Source: Cyprinodon diabolis
Lineage: Eukaryota; Chordata; Actinopteri; Cyprinodontiformes; Cyprinodontidae
NCBI GenBank assembly: GCA_030533445.1
Contig: JARPUW010000310.1
Coordinates: 1-64,000, forward strand
DNA: 64,000 nt
Direction of reading: 5' to 3'
Part shown: piece by piece, positions 32,318 through 45,064 of the stretch
Layout of the letters: each line of letters opens with the position of its first letter
Numbering within the stretch: position 1 is the first letter of the stretch
Made by a program: the position numbers and the translations under genes
Notes under the pieces: generated by a model
What the model was told of the DNA's origin: nothing
The model's input: the letters and a program-made list of their open reading frames with translations, nothing else
Databases searched by the model: none

Positions 32318-35300
32318 GGACTCACACAATGTCTTCGGAATTACGGTAGGATTAATACTTTGCCTTAAAAACCCTCCAGACCAACCTAAAGTGGATGAGA
32401 GTTTCAGCCTTTCTCCATTCTTTTTGAGCTGAAGATGGGAGAAAAACGAATCAGACTATGTGTTTTCAACTCGTCATAAATATTTTTCTGAATGACACAC
32501 ATACACCAAAGTTGGTATAGTTGGAGTCGAAGGATTGCTGATGCTCATGGTGAAAATGTTTTTTGAATAACTCATACGGTTTTTGATCAGTAGTCGTTTG
32601 TTCGGTGCCGTTCTTCCCATACAAAAAAGCCTGGGAAGAAGAAACCAATAGTGAGTGCAGCTGTTGTCTGTGTCAGTGAGAGGCTCGTTAAGCGTTGTCA
32701 AGGTTACCAAGCTTCAAACAGATTTTACCTCTGCTGTTTTAAACAGCACATATTAATCTAATGGAGGGTGAAAGGACTGATTTAACATTGGGAAATGGAT
32801 ACTATATGACTGCTGTACATGACACTTCCCTTGCCACTCAGCACTGATAGACTTTCAAAATAAGACTCCAGGGACCCTACAAAATAAAAGCCTCTATATT
32901 TTTTACATATATTTATTGCTCTATATGGCTCAACATTATGACCCAAACTCAACCCCGTTTTAGAGAATAGACTCTAGGAGACTGTTTAAAACACACCCTA
33001 TAGCAAATTTCAAAATAAAAGCCTCCCATTTCCGCTTCATCTACTGCCCTAATAACATGGAAAAAGAGTGATTTAACGATTGGAAAGTAATCAACTATCA
33101 TTGACGGGTCTGAACATTTTCTATAAACACAACTCTGTTGGACTTTCAAAATAAGACTCCAGGGACCCTACAAAATAAAAGCCTCTAGATTATAGTAATG
33201 CATTAATTGATGCAAATGGCTCAACATTATGACCCAAACTCTTCCAGGTTGTTTTTATTAGACTCTAGTGACCTTTTCAAAACACACCCCAGAGCAAATT
33301 TCACAATAAAAGTCTCCCATTTACTCTGTAATACAGCAACTATTCACCTAATAACATGGAAAACCAGTGATTTAACATTTGGAAATGGATTCTATATCAC
33401 TGCTGGGCGTGACCCATCTTTTGATGCACATTCATGATAGACTTTCAAAATAAGACTACAAGGACTCTACAGAATAAAAGCCTCTTCCTTATACACACTC
33501 ATACATTCTGGCATATTGCTCATTGCCATTGGTGATTTCATCACTGCAATGGCTCTTAGAAGGCGGGCGGAGCCCGCCAATGGTAACAGGCGGGCGGAGC
33601 CCGCCAAAGGTGATTACATCACTGCAATGGCTCTTAGCAGGCGGGCGGAGCCCGCCATTGGTGATTTCATCACTGCAATGGCTCTTAGAAGGCGGGCAGA
33701 GCCCGCCATTGGTGATTTTTTTCTTCACTGAGATGGCTCCTAGCAGGCGGGCGAAGCCCGCCAACTGGGCTTTACCCACTGTGTTTCAATATGGACAACC
33801 CATATTACCCTTGTGCATCATACTCTGTGCACGTCTATTTCCCAGATTTCAGCACAAGTGGCACACAGCTCTCTTTGCCCATGAACTTGCCCTCTTTCCT
33901 TCCCTCAGCAGCCCTCAAAGGCGTAAGCAGTTGGTCTGGGGAGCCCCGACGTCACTTGCCAGGGCCGTATTGGCCCGGTTCCCCAGACGGGCAGTAGGTG
34001 GCCCCCCTCAAAATTTCTTTAGAAATTTTCTAGTTATTATAATTCTCCCGTATACCCAAAACTTCGGCGCGTAACTAGTCCCGCACGGTTTGGCGGATCG
34101 GGCCCAAAGTTGGCACACGCGTTGGGACCAATGGGGTGATGTGTGCTTGTATAAAACTTTCTCATTAGTCCGAAGGTTTGCGAATTATTAGCGAAAACGT
34201 CGCAAAAAAATCCCATAGGAAATGAATGGGAAGAGGTAAAAAAAAGCATAAAAAACAGCACTTCACTGTGTCGGCATACATTCACCTAGAAAAACAGTTT
34301 GAAGCTCAGTTTGTAGATAAATCCTTCGTCTATTTAAAACTGAAGACGGTATGTTGATAACTGCTACGGTTTTTGTATAATCAGACCTCAAGCGCCACAA
34401 AGTTTTAGCAAAATCCAGCCTGCTAGAGTGGAGCAACTGAAAAGCTAGAGTGTGAGGCAGGCGTTTTTTAAACACAAAAAAACATTTTAAACTCGCCCTC
34501 ACGGCCACATATTTATAGCTAGAGTCACCATTTTTGGTCAGTTTGTAGACTGAAATCTCTGGACCCACACAATATCTTCGGAATTACGGTAGGATTAATA
34601 CTTTTCCTTAAAAACCCTCCAGACCGACCTAAAGTCGATGAAAATCAGAGCCGTTTTTCATTGGTTTTGGAGCAGAAGAGGGGAGAAAAACGAATCAGAC
34701 TATGTGTTTTAAACTCGTCATAAATATTTTTCTGAATGACACACATACACCAAAGTTGGCATAGTTGGAGTCGAAGGATGACTGACGCTCACGGTGAAAA
34801 AATTTTTTGAATAACTCATACGGTTTTTGCTCAGCAGTCGTTTGTTCGGAGGACATTTTAAGCACCTGAAAGCTGAGTGACAGTGACCTGCTGCAGCTAG
34901 CTCAATTAGAAGCTTAGGTGTGATGAAACGTTTTTTCTTTTTCTTTCTCTTCCCATTCAGTTTGTAGATGACCTACAGCCATGAAAGTTACTCCAATCGA
35001 AGACAAGATATAGCTGTCGCTTAGATAAAAAGAATTTTTCAGATACCTTTTACGGTTTTTACTCAGCAGTCGTTTGTTCGGAGGGGTGCTTTAGCAGCTA
35101 AAAGGTGAGTGAGAGTGAGGTCCTGCAGTTAAAAGAAAGGGAGGAGCAGGTGGGCCAACCATTTTGTTTGTGCTTCGTTTTGGGTTGTGAAAGACCTACA
35201 GACATGAAGGTTACCCCAGTCTGAGACAAAGGATAGATGTTGCTTTCACTGAAAGAATTTTTCAGATATCTTTTACGGTTTTTGCTCAGCAGTCGTTTGT

Positions 35301-35486
35301 TCGGAGGGTAAGCACCTGGAAGCTAGCTGACAGTTAGCTTCTGCAGCAGCCTGCTAGAGTGCAGCTGCTGAAATCTTAGTGTGAGGCGGCCATTTTTTTC
35401 AGATCAAACATCTTATTCTCGCCCTCACGGCCACATATTTGGAGCTACAGTCACCATTTTTGGTCAGTTTGTAGACTAAAACCTCT
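32318..35486 (+). repeat. Unit copy 11 (type A, 3169 bp)
   Basis: Hairpins span 33562-33762 and there is no minisatellite. Its 5' two thirds is almost identical to copy 7 (same TTTGCC, GTGGATG, TGTACATG, ATTATAGTAATG and CATACTCTGTG variants). Past about 34,030 it has private changes GCGTTGGGACC near 34120 and GGGAAGAGGTAAAAA near 34228. Confidence 0.97.
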
Positions 35487-38400
35487 GGACTCACACAATG
35501 TCTTCGGAATTACGGTAGGATTAATACTTTTCCTTAAAAACCCTCCAGACCAACCTAAAGTCGATGAGAGTTTCAGCCTTTCTCTATTCTTTTTGAGCTG
35601 AAGATGGGAGAGAAACGAATCAGACTATGTGTTTTCAACTCGTCATAAATATTTTTCTGAATGACACACATACACCAAAGTTGGTATAGTTGGAGTCGAA
35701 GGATTGCTGATGCTCATGGTGAAAATGTTTTTTGAATAACTCATACGGTTTTTGATCAGTAGTCGTTTGTTCGGTGCCGTTCTTCCCATACAAAAAAGCC
35801 TGGGAAGAAGAAACCAATAGTGAGTGCAGCTGTTGTCTGTGTCAGTGAGAGGCTCGTTAAGCGTTGTCAAGGTTACCAAGCTTCAAACAGATTTTACCTC
35901 TGCTGTTTTAAACAGCACATATTAATCTAATGGAGGGTGAAAGGACTGATTTAACATTGGGAAATGGATACTATATGACTGCTGTCCATGACACTTCCCT
36001 TACCACTCAGCACTGATAGACTTTCAAAATAAGACTCCAGGGACCCTACAAAATAAAAGCCTCTATATTTTTTACATATATTTATTGCCCTATATGGCTC
36101 AACATTATGACCCAAACTCAACCCCGTTTTAGAGAATAGACTCTAGGAGACTGTTTAAAACACACCCTATAGCAAATTTCAAAATAAAAGCTTCCCATTT
36201 CCGCTTCATCTACTGCCCTAATAACATGGAAAAAGAGTGATTTAACGATTGGAAAGTAATCAACTATCATTGACGGGTCTGAACATTTTCTATAAACACA
36301 ACTCTGTTGGACTTTCAAAATAAGACTCCAGCGACCCTACAAAATAAAAGCCTCTAGATTATACTAATGCATTAATTGATGCAAATGGCTCAACATTATG
36401 ACCCAAACTCTTCCAGGTTGTTTTTATTAGACTCTAGTGACCTTTTCAAAACACACCCCAGAGCAAATTTCACAATAAAAGTCTCCCATTTACTCTGTAA
36501 TAAAGCAACTATTCACCTAATAACATGGAAAACCAGTGATTTAACATTTGGAAATGGATTCTATATCACTGCTGGGCGTGACCCATCTTTTGATGCACAT
36601 TCATGATAGACTTTCAAAATAAGACTACAAGGACTCTACAGAATAAAAGCCTCTTCCTTATACACACTCATACATTCTGGCATATTGCTCATTGCCATTG
36701 GTGATTTCATCACTGCAATGGCTCTTAGAAGGAGGGCGGAGCCCGCCAATGGTAACAGGCGGGCGGAGCCCGCCAAAGGTGATTACATCACTGCAATGGC
36801 TCTTAGCAGGCGGGCGGAGCCCGCCATTGGTGATTTCATCACTGCAATGGCTCTTAGAAGGCGGGCAGAGCCCGCCATTGGTGATTTTTTTCTTCACTGA
36901 GATGGCTCCTAGCAGGCGGGCGAAGCCCGCCAACTGGGCTTTACCCACTGTGTTTCAATATGGACAACCCATATTACCCTTGTGCATCATACGCTGTGCA
37001 CGTCTATTTCCCAGATGTCAGCACAAGTGGCACACAGCTCTCTTTGCCCATGAACTTGCCCTCTTTCCTTCCCTCAGCAGCCCTCAAAGGCGTAAGCAGT
37101 TGGTCTGGGGAGCCCCGACGTCACTTGCCAGGGCCGTATTGGCCCGGTTCCCCAGACGGGCAGTAGGTGGCCCCCCTCAAAATTTCTTTAGAAATTTTCT
37201 AGTTATTATTATAATTCTCCCGTATACCCAAAACTTCGGCGCGTAACTAGTCCCGCACGGTTTGGCGGATCGGGCCCAAAGTTGGCACACGCGTCGGGAC
37301 CAATGGGGTGATGTGTGCTTGTATAAAACTTTCTCATTAGTCCGAAGGTTTGCGAATTATTAGCGAAAACGTCGCAAAAAAATCCCATAGGAAATGAATG
37401 GGGAGAGGAAAAAAAAAGCATAAAAAACAGCACTTCACTGTGTCGGCATACATTCACCTAGAAAAACAGTTTGAAGCTCAGTTTGTAGATAAATCCTTCT
37501 TCTATTTAAAACTGAAGACGGTATGTTGATAACTGCTATGGTTTTTGTATAATCAGACCTCAAGCGCCACAAAGTTTTAGCAAAATCTAGCCTGCTAGAG
37601 TGGAGCAACTGAAAAGCTAGAGTGTGAGGCAGGCGTTTTTTAAACACAAAAAAACATTTTAAACTCGCCCTCACGGCCACATATTTATAGCTAGAGTCAC
37701 CATTTTTGGTCAGTTTGTAGACTGAAATCTCTGGACCCACACAATATCTTCGGAATTACGGTAGGATTAATACTTTTCCTTAAAAACCCTCCAGACCGAC
37801 CTAAAGTCGATGAAAATCAGAGCCGTTTTTCATTGGTTTTGGAGCAGAAGAGGGGAGAAAAACGAATCAGACTATGTGTTTTAAACTCGTCATAAATATT
37901 TTTGTGAATGACACACATACACCAAAGTTGGCATAGTTGGAGTCGAAGGATGACTGACGCTCACGGTGAAAAATTTTTTTGAATAACTCATACGGTTTTT
38001 GCTCAGCAGTCGTTTGTTCGGAGGACATTTTAAGCACCTGAAAGCTGAGTGACAGTGACCTGCTGCAGCTAGCTCAATTAGAAGCTTAGGTGTGATGAAA
38101 CGTTTTTTCTTTTTCTTTCTCTTCCCATTCAGTTTGTAGATGACCTACAGCCATGAAAGTTACTCCAATTGAAGACAAGATATAGCTGTCGCTTAGATAA
38201 AAAGAATTTTTCAGATACCTTTTACGGTTTTTACTCAGCAGTCGTTTGTTCGGAGGGGTGCTTTAGCAGCTAAAAGGTGAGTGAGAGTGAGGTCCTGCAG
38301 TTCAAACAAAGGGAGGAGCAGGTGGGCCAACCATTTTGTTTGTGCTTCGTTTTGGGTTGTGAAAGACCTACAGACATGAAGGTTACCCCAGTCTGAGACA

Positions 38401-38658
38401 AAGGATAGATGTTGCTTTCACTGAAAGAATTTTTCAGATATCTTTTACGGTTTTTGCTCAGCAGTCGTTTGTTCGGAGGGTAAGCACCTGGAAGCTAGCT
38501 GACAGTTAGCTTCTGCAGCAGCCTGCTAGAGTGCAGCTGCTGAAATCTTAGTGTGAGGCGGCCATTTTTTTAAGATCAAACATCTTATTCTCGCCCTCAC
38601 GGCCACATATTTGGAGCTACAGTCACCATTTTTGGTCAGTTTGTAGACTGAAACCTCT
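35487..38658 (+). repeat. Unit copy 12 (type A, 3172 bp)
   Basis: Hairpins span 36731-36931; the first left arm is GGAGGGC (one mismatch). There is no minisatellite. Private changes include AGCTTCCCATTTCC near 36190, TAATAAAGCAACT near 36500, TCCTTCTTCTATTT near 37494, GCTATGGTTTTTG near 37537 (altering the monomer landmark) and TTTTTGTGAATG near 37900. Confidence 0.97.
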
Positions 38659-41600
38659 GGACTCACACAATGTCTTCGGAATTACGGTAGGATTAATACT
38701 TTTCCTTAAAAACCCTCCAGACCAACCTAAAGTCGATGAGAGTTTCAGCCTTTCTCTATTCTTTTTGAGCTGAAGATGGGAGAGAAACGAATCAGACTAT
38801 GTGTTTTCAACTCGTCATAAATATTTTTCTGAATGACACACATACACCAAAGTTGGTATAGTTGGAGTCGAAGGATTGCTGATGCTCATGGTGAAAATGT
38901 TTTTTGAATAACTCATACGGTTTTTGATCAGTAGTCGTTTGTTCGGTGCCGTTCTTCCCATACAAAAAAGCCTGGGAAGAAGAAACCAATAGTGAGTGGA
39001 GCTGTTGTCTGTGTCAGTGAGAGGCTCCTTAAGCGTTGTCAAGGTTACCAAGCTTCAAACAGATTTTACCTCTGCTGTTTTAAACAGCACATATTAATCT
39101 AATGGAGGGTGAAAGGACTGATTTAACATTGGGAAATGGATACTATATGACTGCTGTCCATGACACTTCCCTTGCCACTCAGCACTGATAGACTTTCAAA
39201 ATAAGACTCCAGGGACCCTACAAAATAAAAGCCTCTATATTTTTTACATATATTTATTGCCCTATATGGCTCAACATTATGACCCAAACTCAACCCCGTT
39301 TTAGAGAATAGACTCTAGGAGACTGTTTAAAACACACCCTATAGCAAATTTCAAAATAAAAGCCTCCCATTTCCGCTTCATCTACTGCCCTAATAACATG
39401 GAAAAAGAGTGATTTAACGATTGGAAAGTAATCAACTATCATTGACGGGTCTGAACATTTTCTATAAACACAACTCTGTTGGACTTTCAAAATAAGACTC
39501 CAGGGACCCTACAAAATAAAAGCCTCTAGATTATACTAATGCATTAATTGATGCAAATGGCTCAACATTATGACCCAAACTCTTCCAGGTTGTTTTTATT
39601 AGACTCTAGTGACCTTTTCAAAACACACCCAGAGCAAATTTCACAATAAAAGTCTCCCATTTACTCTGTAATACAGCAACTATTCACCTAATAACATGGA
39701 AAACCAGTGATTTAACATTTGGAAATGGATTCTATATCACTGCTGGGCGTGACCCATCTTTTGATGCACATTCATGATAGACTTTCAAAATAAGACTACA
39801 AGGACTCTACAGAATAAAAGCCTCTTCCTTATACACACTCATACATTCTGGCATATTGCTCATTGCCATTGGTGATTTCATCACTGCAATGGCTCTTAGA
39901 AGGCGGGCGGAGCCCGCCAATGGTAACAGGCGGGCGGAGCCCGCCAAAGGTGATTACATCACTGCAATGGCTCTTAGCAGGCGGGCGGAGCCCGCCATTG
40001 GTGATTTCATCACTGCAATGGCTCTTAGAAGGCGGGCAGAGCCCGCCATTGGTGATTTTTTTCTTCACTGAGATGGCTCCTAGCAGGCGGGCGAAGCCCG
40101 CCAACTGGGCTTTACCCACTGTGTTTCAATATGGACAACCCATATTACCCTTGTGCATCATACGCTGTGCACGTCTATTTCCCAGATGTCAGCACAAGTG
40201 GCACACAGCTCTCTTTGCCCATGAACTTGCCCTCTTTCCTTCCCTCAGCAGCCCTCAAAGGCGTAAGCAGTTGGTCTGGGGAGCCCCGACGTCACTTGCC
40301 AGGGCCGTATTGGCTGGTTCCCAAGACGGGCAGTAGGTGGCCCCCCTCAAAATTTCTTTAGAAATTTTCTAGTTGGGGGGCCACATGCCGAAGGCATGGC
40401 CCACCTACTACTATTGCACATATTTATTCCGCGTATTATTATTATTATTATAATTCTCCCGTATACCCAAAACTTCGGCGCGTAACTAGTCCCGCACGGT
40501 TTGGCGGATCGGGCCCAAAGTTGGCACACGCGTCGGGACCAATGGGGTGATGTGTGCTTGTATAAAACTTTCTCATTAGTCCGAAGGTTTGCGAATTATT
40601 AGCGAAAACGTCGCAAAAAAATCCCATAGGAAATGAATGGGGAGAGGAAAAAAAAAGCATAAAAAACAGCACTTCACTGTGTCGGCATACATTCACCTAG
40701 AAAAACAGTTTGAAGCTCAGTTTGTAGATAAATCCTTCGTCTATTTAAAACTGAAGACGGTATGTTGATAACTGCTACGGTTTTTGTATAATCAGACCTC
40801 AAGCGCCACAAAGTTTTAGCAAAATCCAGCCTGCTAGAGTGGAGCAACTGAAAAGCTAGAGTGTGAGGCAGGCGTTTTTTAAACACAAAAAAACATTTTA
40901 AACTCGCCCTCACGGCCACATATTTATAGCTAGAGTCACCATTTTTGGTCAGTTTGTAGACTGAAATCTCTGGACCCACACAATATCTTCGGAATTACGG
41001 TAGGATTAATACTTTTCCTTAAAAACCCTCCAGACCGACCTAAAGTCGATGAAAATCAGAGCCGTTTTTCATTGGTTTTGGAGCAGAAGAGGGGAGAAAA
41101 ACGAATCAGACTATGGGTTTTAAACTCGTCATAAATATTTTTCTGAATGACACACATACACCAAAGTTGGCATAGTTGGAGTCGAAGGATGACTGACGCT
41201 CACGGTGAAAAAATTTTTTGAATAACTCATACGGTTTTTGCTCAGCAGTCGTTTGTTCGGAGGACATTTTAAGCACCTGAAAGCTGAGTGACAGTGACCT
41301 GCTGCAGCTAGCTCAATTAGAAGCTTAGGTGTGATGAAACGTTTTTTCTTTTCTTTCTCTTCCCATTCAGTTTGTAGATGACCTACAGCCATGAAAGTTA
41401 CTCCAATCGAAGACAAGATATAGCTGTCGCTTAGATAAAAAGAATTTTTCAGATACCTTTTACGGTTTTTACTCAGCAGTCGTTTGTTCGGAGGGGTGCT
41501 TTAGCAGCTAAAAGGTGAGTGAGAGTGAGGTCCTGCAGTTAAAAGAAAGGGAGGAGCAGGTGGGCCAACCATTTTGTTTGTGCTTCGTTTTGGGTTGTGA

Positions 41601-41896
41601 AAGACCTACAGACATGAAGGTTACCCCAGTCTGAGACAAAGGATAGATGTTGCTTTCACTGAAAGAATTTTTCAGATATCTTTTACGGTTTTTGCTCAGC
41701 AGTCGTTTGTTCGGAGGGTAAGCACCTGGAAGCTAGCTGACAGTTAGCTTCTGCAGCAGCCTGCTAGAGTGCAGCTGCTGAAATCTTAGTGTGAGGCGGC
41801 CATTTTTTTCAGATCAAACATCTTATTCTCGCCCTCACGGCCACATATTTGGAGCTACAGTCACCATTTTTGGTCAGTTTGTAGACTGAAACCTCT
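38659..41896 (+). repeat. Unit copy 13 (type A with one minisatellite copy, 3238 bp)
   Basis: Hairpins span 39902-40102. TATTGGCTGGTTCCC near 40310 lacks one base relative to TATTGGCCCGGTTCCC and shifts the frame crossing it. The polypyrimidine tract near 41341 lacks one T. GCTCCTTAAGCG near 39026 and CTATGGGTTTTAAAC near 41110 are private. Confidence 0.97.
40375..40451. repeat. Hairpin minisatellite, single copy (copy 13)
   Basis: This is the only unit with exactly one copy, beginning at GGGGGG 40375 and ending in an ATT run at about 40451. It shows the single intermediate state between zero-copy units and the two- and three-copy arrays. Confidence 0.95.
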
Positions 41897-44800
41897 GGAC
41901 TCACACAATGTCTTCGGAATTACGGTAGGATTAATACTTTTCCTTAAAAACCCTCCAGACCAACCTAAAGTCGATGAGAGTTTCAGCCTTTCTCTATTCT
42001 TTTTGAGCTGAAGATGGGAGAGAAACGAATCAGACTATGTGTTTTCAACTCGTCATAAATATTTTTCTGAATGACACACATACACCAAAGTTGGTATAGT
42101 TGGAGTCGAAGGATTGCTGATGCTCATGGTGAAAATGTTTTTTGAATAACTCATACGGTTTTTGATCAGTAGTCGTTTGTTCGGTGCCGTTCTTCCCATA
42201 CAAAAAAGCCTGGGAAGAAGAAACCAATAGTGAGTGCAGCTGTTGTCTGTGTCAGTGAGAGGCTCGTTAAGCGTTGTCAAGGTTACCAAGCTTCAAACAG
42301 ATTTTACCTCTGCTGTTTTAAACAGCACATTTAATTTAATGGAGGGTGAAAGGACTGATTTAACATTGGGAAATGGATACTATATGACTGCTGTCCATGA
42401 CACTTCCCTTGCCACTCAGCACTGATAGACTTTCAAAATAAGACTCCAGGGACCCTACAAAATAAAAGCCTCTATATTTTTTACATATATTTATTGCCCT
42501 ATATGGCTCAACATTATGACCCAAACTCAACCCCGTTTTAGAGAATAGACTCTAGGAGACTGTTTAAAACACACCCTATAGCAAATTTCAAAATAAAAGC
42601 CTCCCATTTCCGCTTCATCTACTGCCCTAATAACATGGAAAAAGAGTGATTTAACGATTGGAAAGTAATCAACTATCATTGACGGGTCTGAACATTTTCT
42701 ATAAACACAACTCTGTTGGACTTTCAAAATAAGACTCCAGCGACCCTACAAAATAAAAGCCTCTAGATTATACTAATGCATTAATTGATGCAAATGGCTC
42801 AACATTATGACCCAAACTCTTCCAGGTTGTTTTTATTAGACTCTAGTGACCTTTTCAAAACACACCCCAGAGCAAATTTCACAATAAAAGTCTCCCATTT
42901 ACTCTGTAATACAGCAACTATTCACCTAATAACATGGAAAACCAGTGATTTAACATTTGGAAATGGATTCTATATCACTGCTGGGCGTGACCCATCTTTT
43001 GATGCACATTCATGATGGACTTTCAAAATAAGACTACAAGGACTCTACAGAATAAAAGCCTCTTCCTTATACACACTCATACATTCTGGCATATTGCTCA
43101 TTGCCATTGGTGATTTCATCACTGCAATGGCTCTTAGAAGGCGGGCGGAGCCCGCCAATGGTAACAGGCGGGCGGAGCCCGCCAAAGGTGATTACATCAC
43201 TGCAATGGCTCTTAGCAGGCGGGCGGAGCCCGCCATTGGTGATTTCATCACTGCAATGGCTCTTAGAAGGCGGGCAGAGCCCGCCATTGGTGATTTTTTT
43301 CTTCACTGAGATGGCTCCTAGCAGGCGGGCGAAGCCCGCCAACTGGGCTTTACCCACTGTGTTTCAATATGGACAACCCATATTACCCTTGTGCATCATA
43401 CGCTGTGCACGTCTATTTCCCAGATGTCAGCACAAGTGGCACACAGCTCTCTTTGCCCATGAACTTGCCCTCTTTCCTTCCCTCAGCAGCCCTCAAAGGC
43501 GTAAGCAGTTGGTCTGGGGAGCCCCGACGTCACTTGCCAGGGCCGTATTGGCCCGGTTCCCAAGACGGGCAGTAGGTGGCCCCCCTCAAAATTTCTTTAG
43601 AAATTTTCTAGTTATTATAATTCTCCCGTATACCCAAAACTTCGGCGCGTAACTAGTCCCGCACGGTTTGGCGGATCGGGCCCAAAGTTGGCACACGCGT
43701 CGGGACCAATGGGGTGATGTGTGCTTGTATAAAACTTTCTCATTAGTCCGAAGGTTTGCGAATTATTAGCGAAAACGTCGCAAAAAAATCCCATAGGAAA
43801 TGAATGGGGAGAGGAAAAAAAAAGCATAAAAAACAGCACTTCACTGTGTCGGCATACATTCACCTAGAAAAACAGTTTGAAGCTCAGTTTGTAGATAAAT
43901 CCTTCGTCTATTTAAAACTGAAGACGGTATGTTGATAACTGCTACGGTTTTTGTATAATCAGACCTCAAGCGCCACAAAGTTTTAGCAAAATCCAGCCTG
44001 CTAGAGTGGAGCAACTGAAAAGCTAGAGTGTGAGGCAGGCGTTTTTTAAACACAAAAAAACATTTTAAACTCGCCCTCACGGCCACATATTTATAGCTAG
44101 AGTCACCATTTTTGGTCAGTTTGTAGACTGAAATCTCTGGACCCACACAATATCTTCGGAATTACGGTAGGATTAATACTTTTCCTTAAAAACCCTCCAG
44201 ACCGACCTAAAGTCGATGAAAATCAGAGCCGTTTTTCATTGGTTTTGGAGCAGAAGAGGGGAGAAAAACGAATCAGACTATGTGTTTTAAACTCGTCATA
44301 AATATTTTTCTGAATGACACACATACACCAAAGTTGGCATAGTTGGAGTCGAAGGATGACTGACGCTCACGGTGAAAAATTTTTTTGAATAACTCATACG
44401 GTTTTTGCTCAGCAGTCGTTTGTTCGGAGGACATTTTAAGCACCTGAAAGCTGAGTGACAGTGACCTGCTGCAGCTAGCTCAATTAGAAGCTTAGGTGTG
44501 ATGAAACGTTTTTTCTTTTTCTTTCTCTTCCCATTCAGTTTGTAGATGACCTACAGCCATGAAAGTTACTCCAATTGAAGAAAAGATATAGCTGTCGCTT
44601 AGATAAAAAGAATTTTTCAGATACCTTTTACGGTTTTTACTCAGCAGTCGTTTGTTCGGAGGGGTGCTTTAGCAGCTAAAAGGTGAGTGAGAGTGAGGTC
44701 CTGCACTTAAAACAAAGGGAGGAGCAGGTGGGCCAACCATTTTGTTCGTGCTTCGTTTTGGGTTGTGAAAGACCTACAGACATGAAGGTTACCCCAGTCT

Positions 44801-45064
44801 GAGACAAAGGATAGATGTTGCTTTCACTGAAAGAATTTTTCAGATATCTTTTACGGTTTTTGCTCAGCAGTCGTTTGTTCGGAGGGTAAGCACCTGGAAG
44901 CTAGCTGACAGTTAGCTTCTGCAGCAGCCTGCTAGAGTGCAGCTGCTGAAATCTTAGTGTGAGGTGGCCATTTTTTTCAGATCAAACATCTTATTCTCGC
45001 CCTCACGGCCACATATTTGGAGCTACAGTCACCATTTTTGGTCAGTTTGTAGACTGAAACCTCT
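41897..45064 (+). repeat. Unit copy 14 (type A, 3168 bp)
   Basis: Hairpins span 43140-43340 and there is no minisatellite. Private changes are CACATTTAATTTAATGG near 42327 (one base lost), CATGATGGACTTTC near 43011, GAAGAAAAGATATAG near 44577, CCTGCACTTAAAAC near 44700, TTTTGTTCGTGC near 44741 and GTGAGGTGGCC near 44960. Confidence 0.97.
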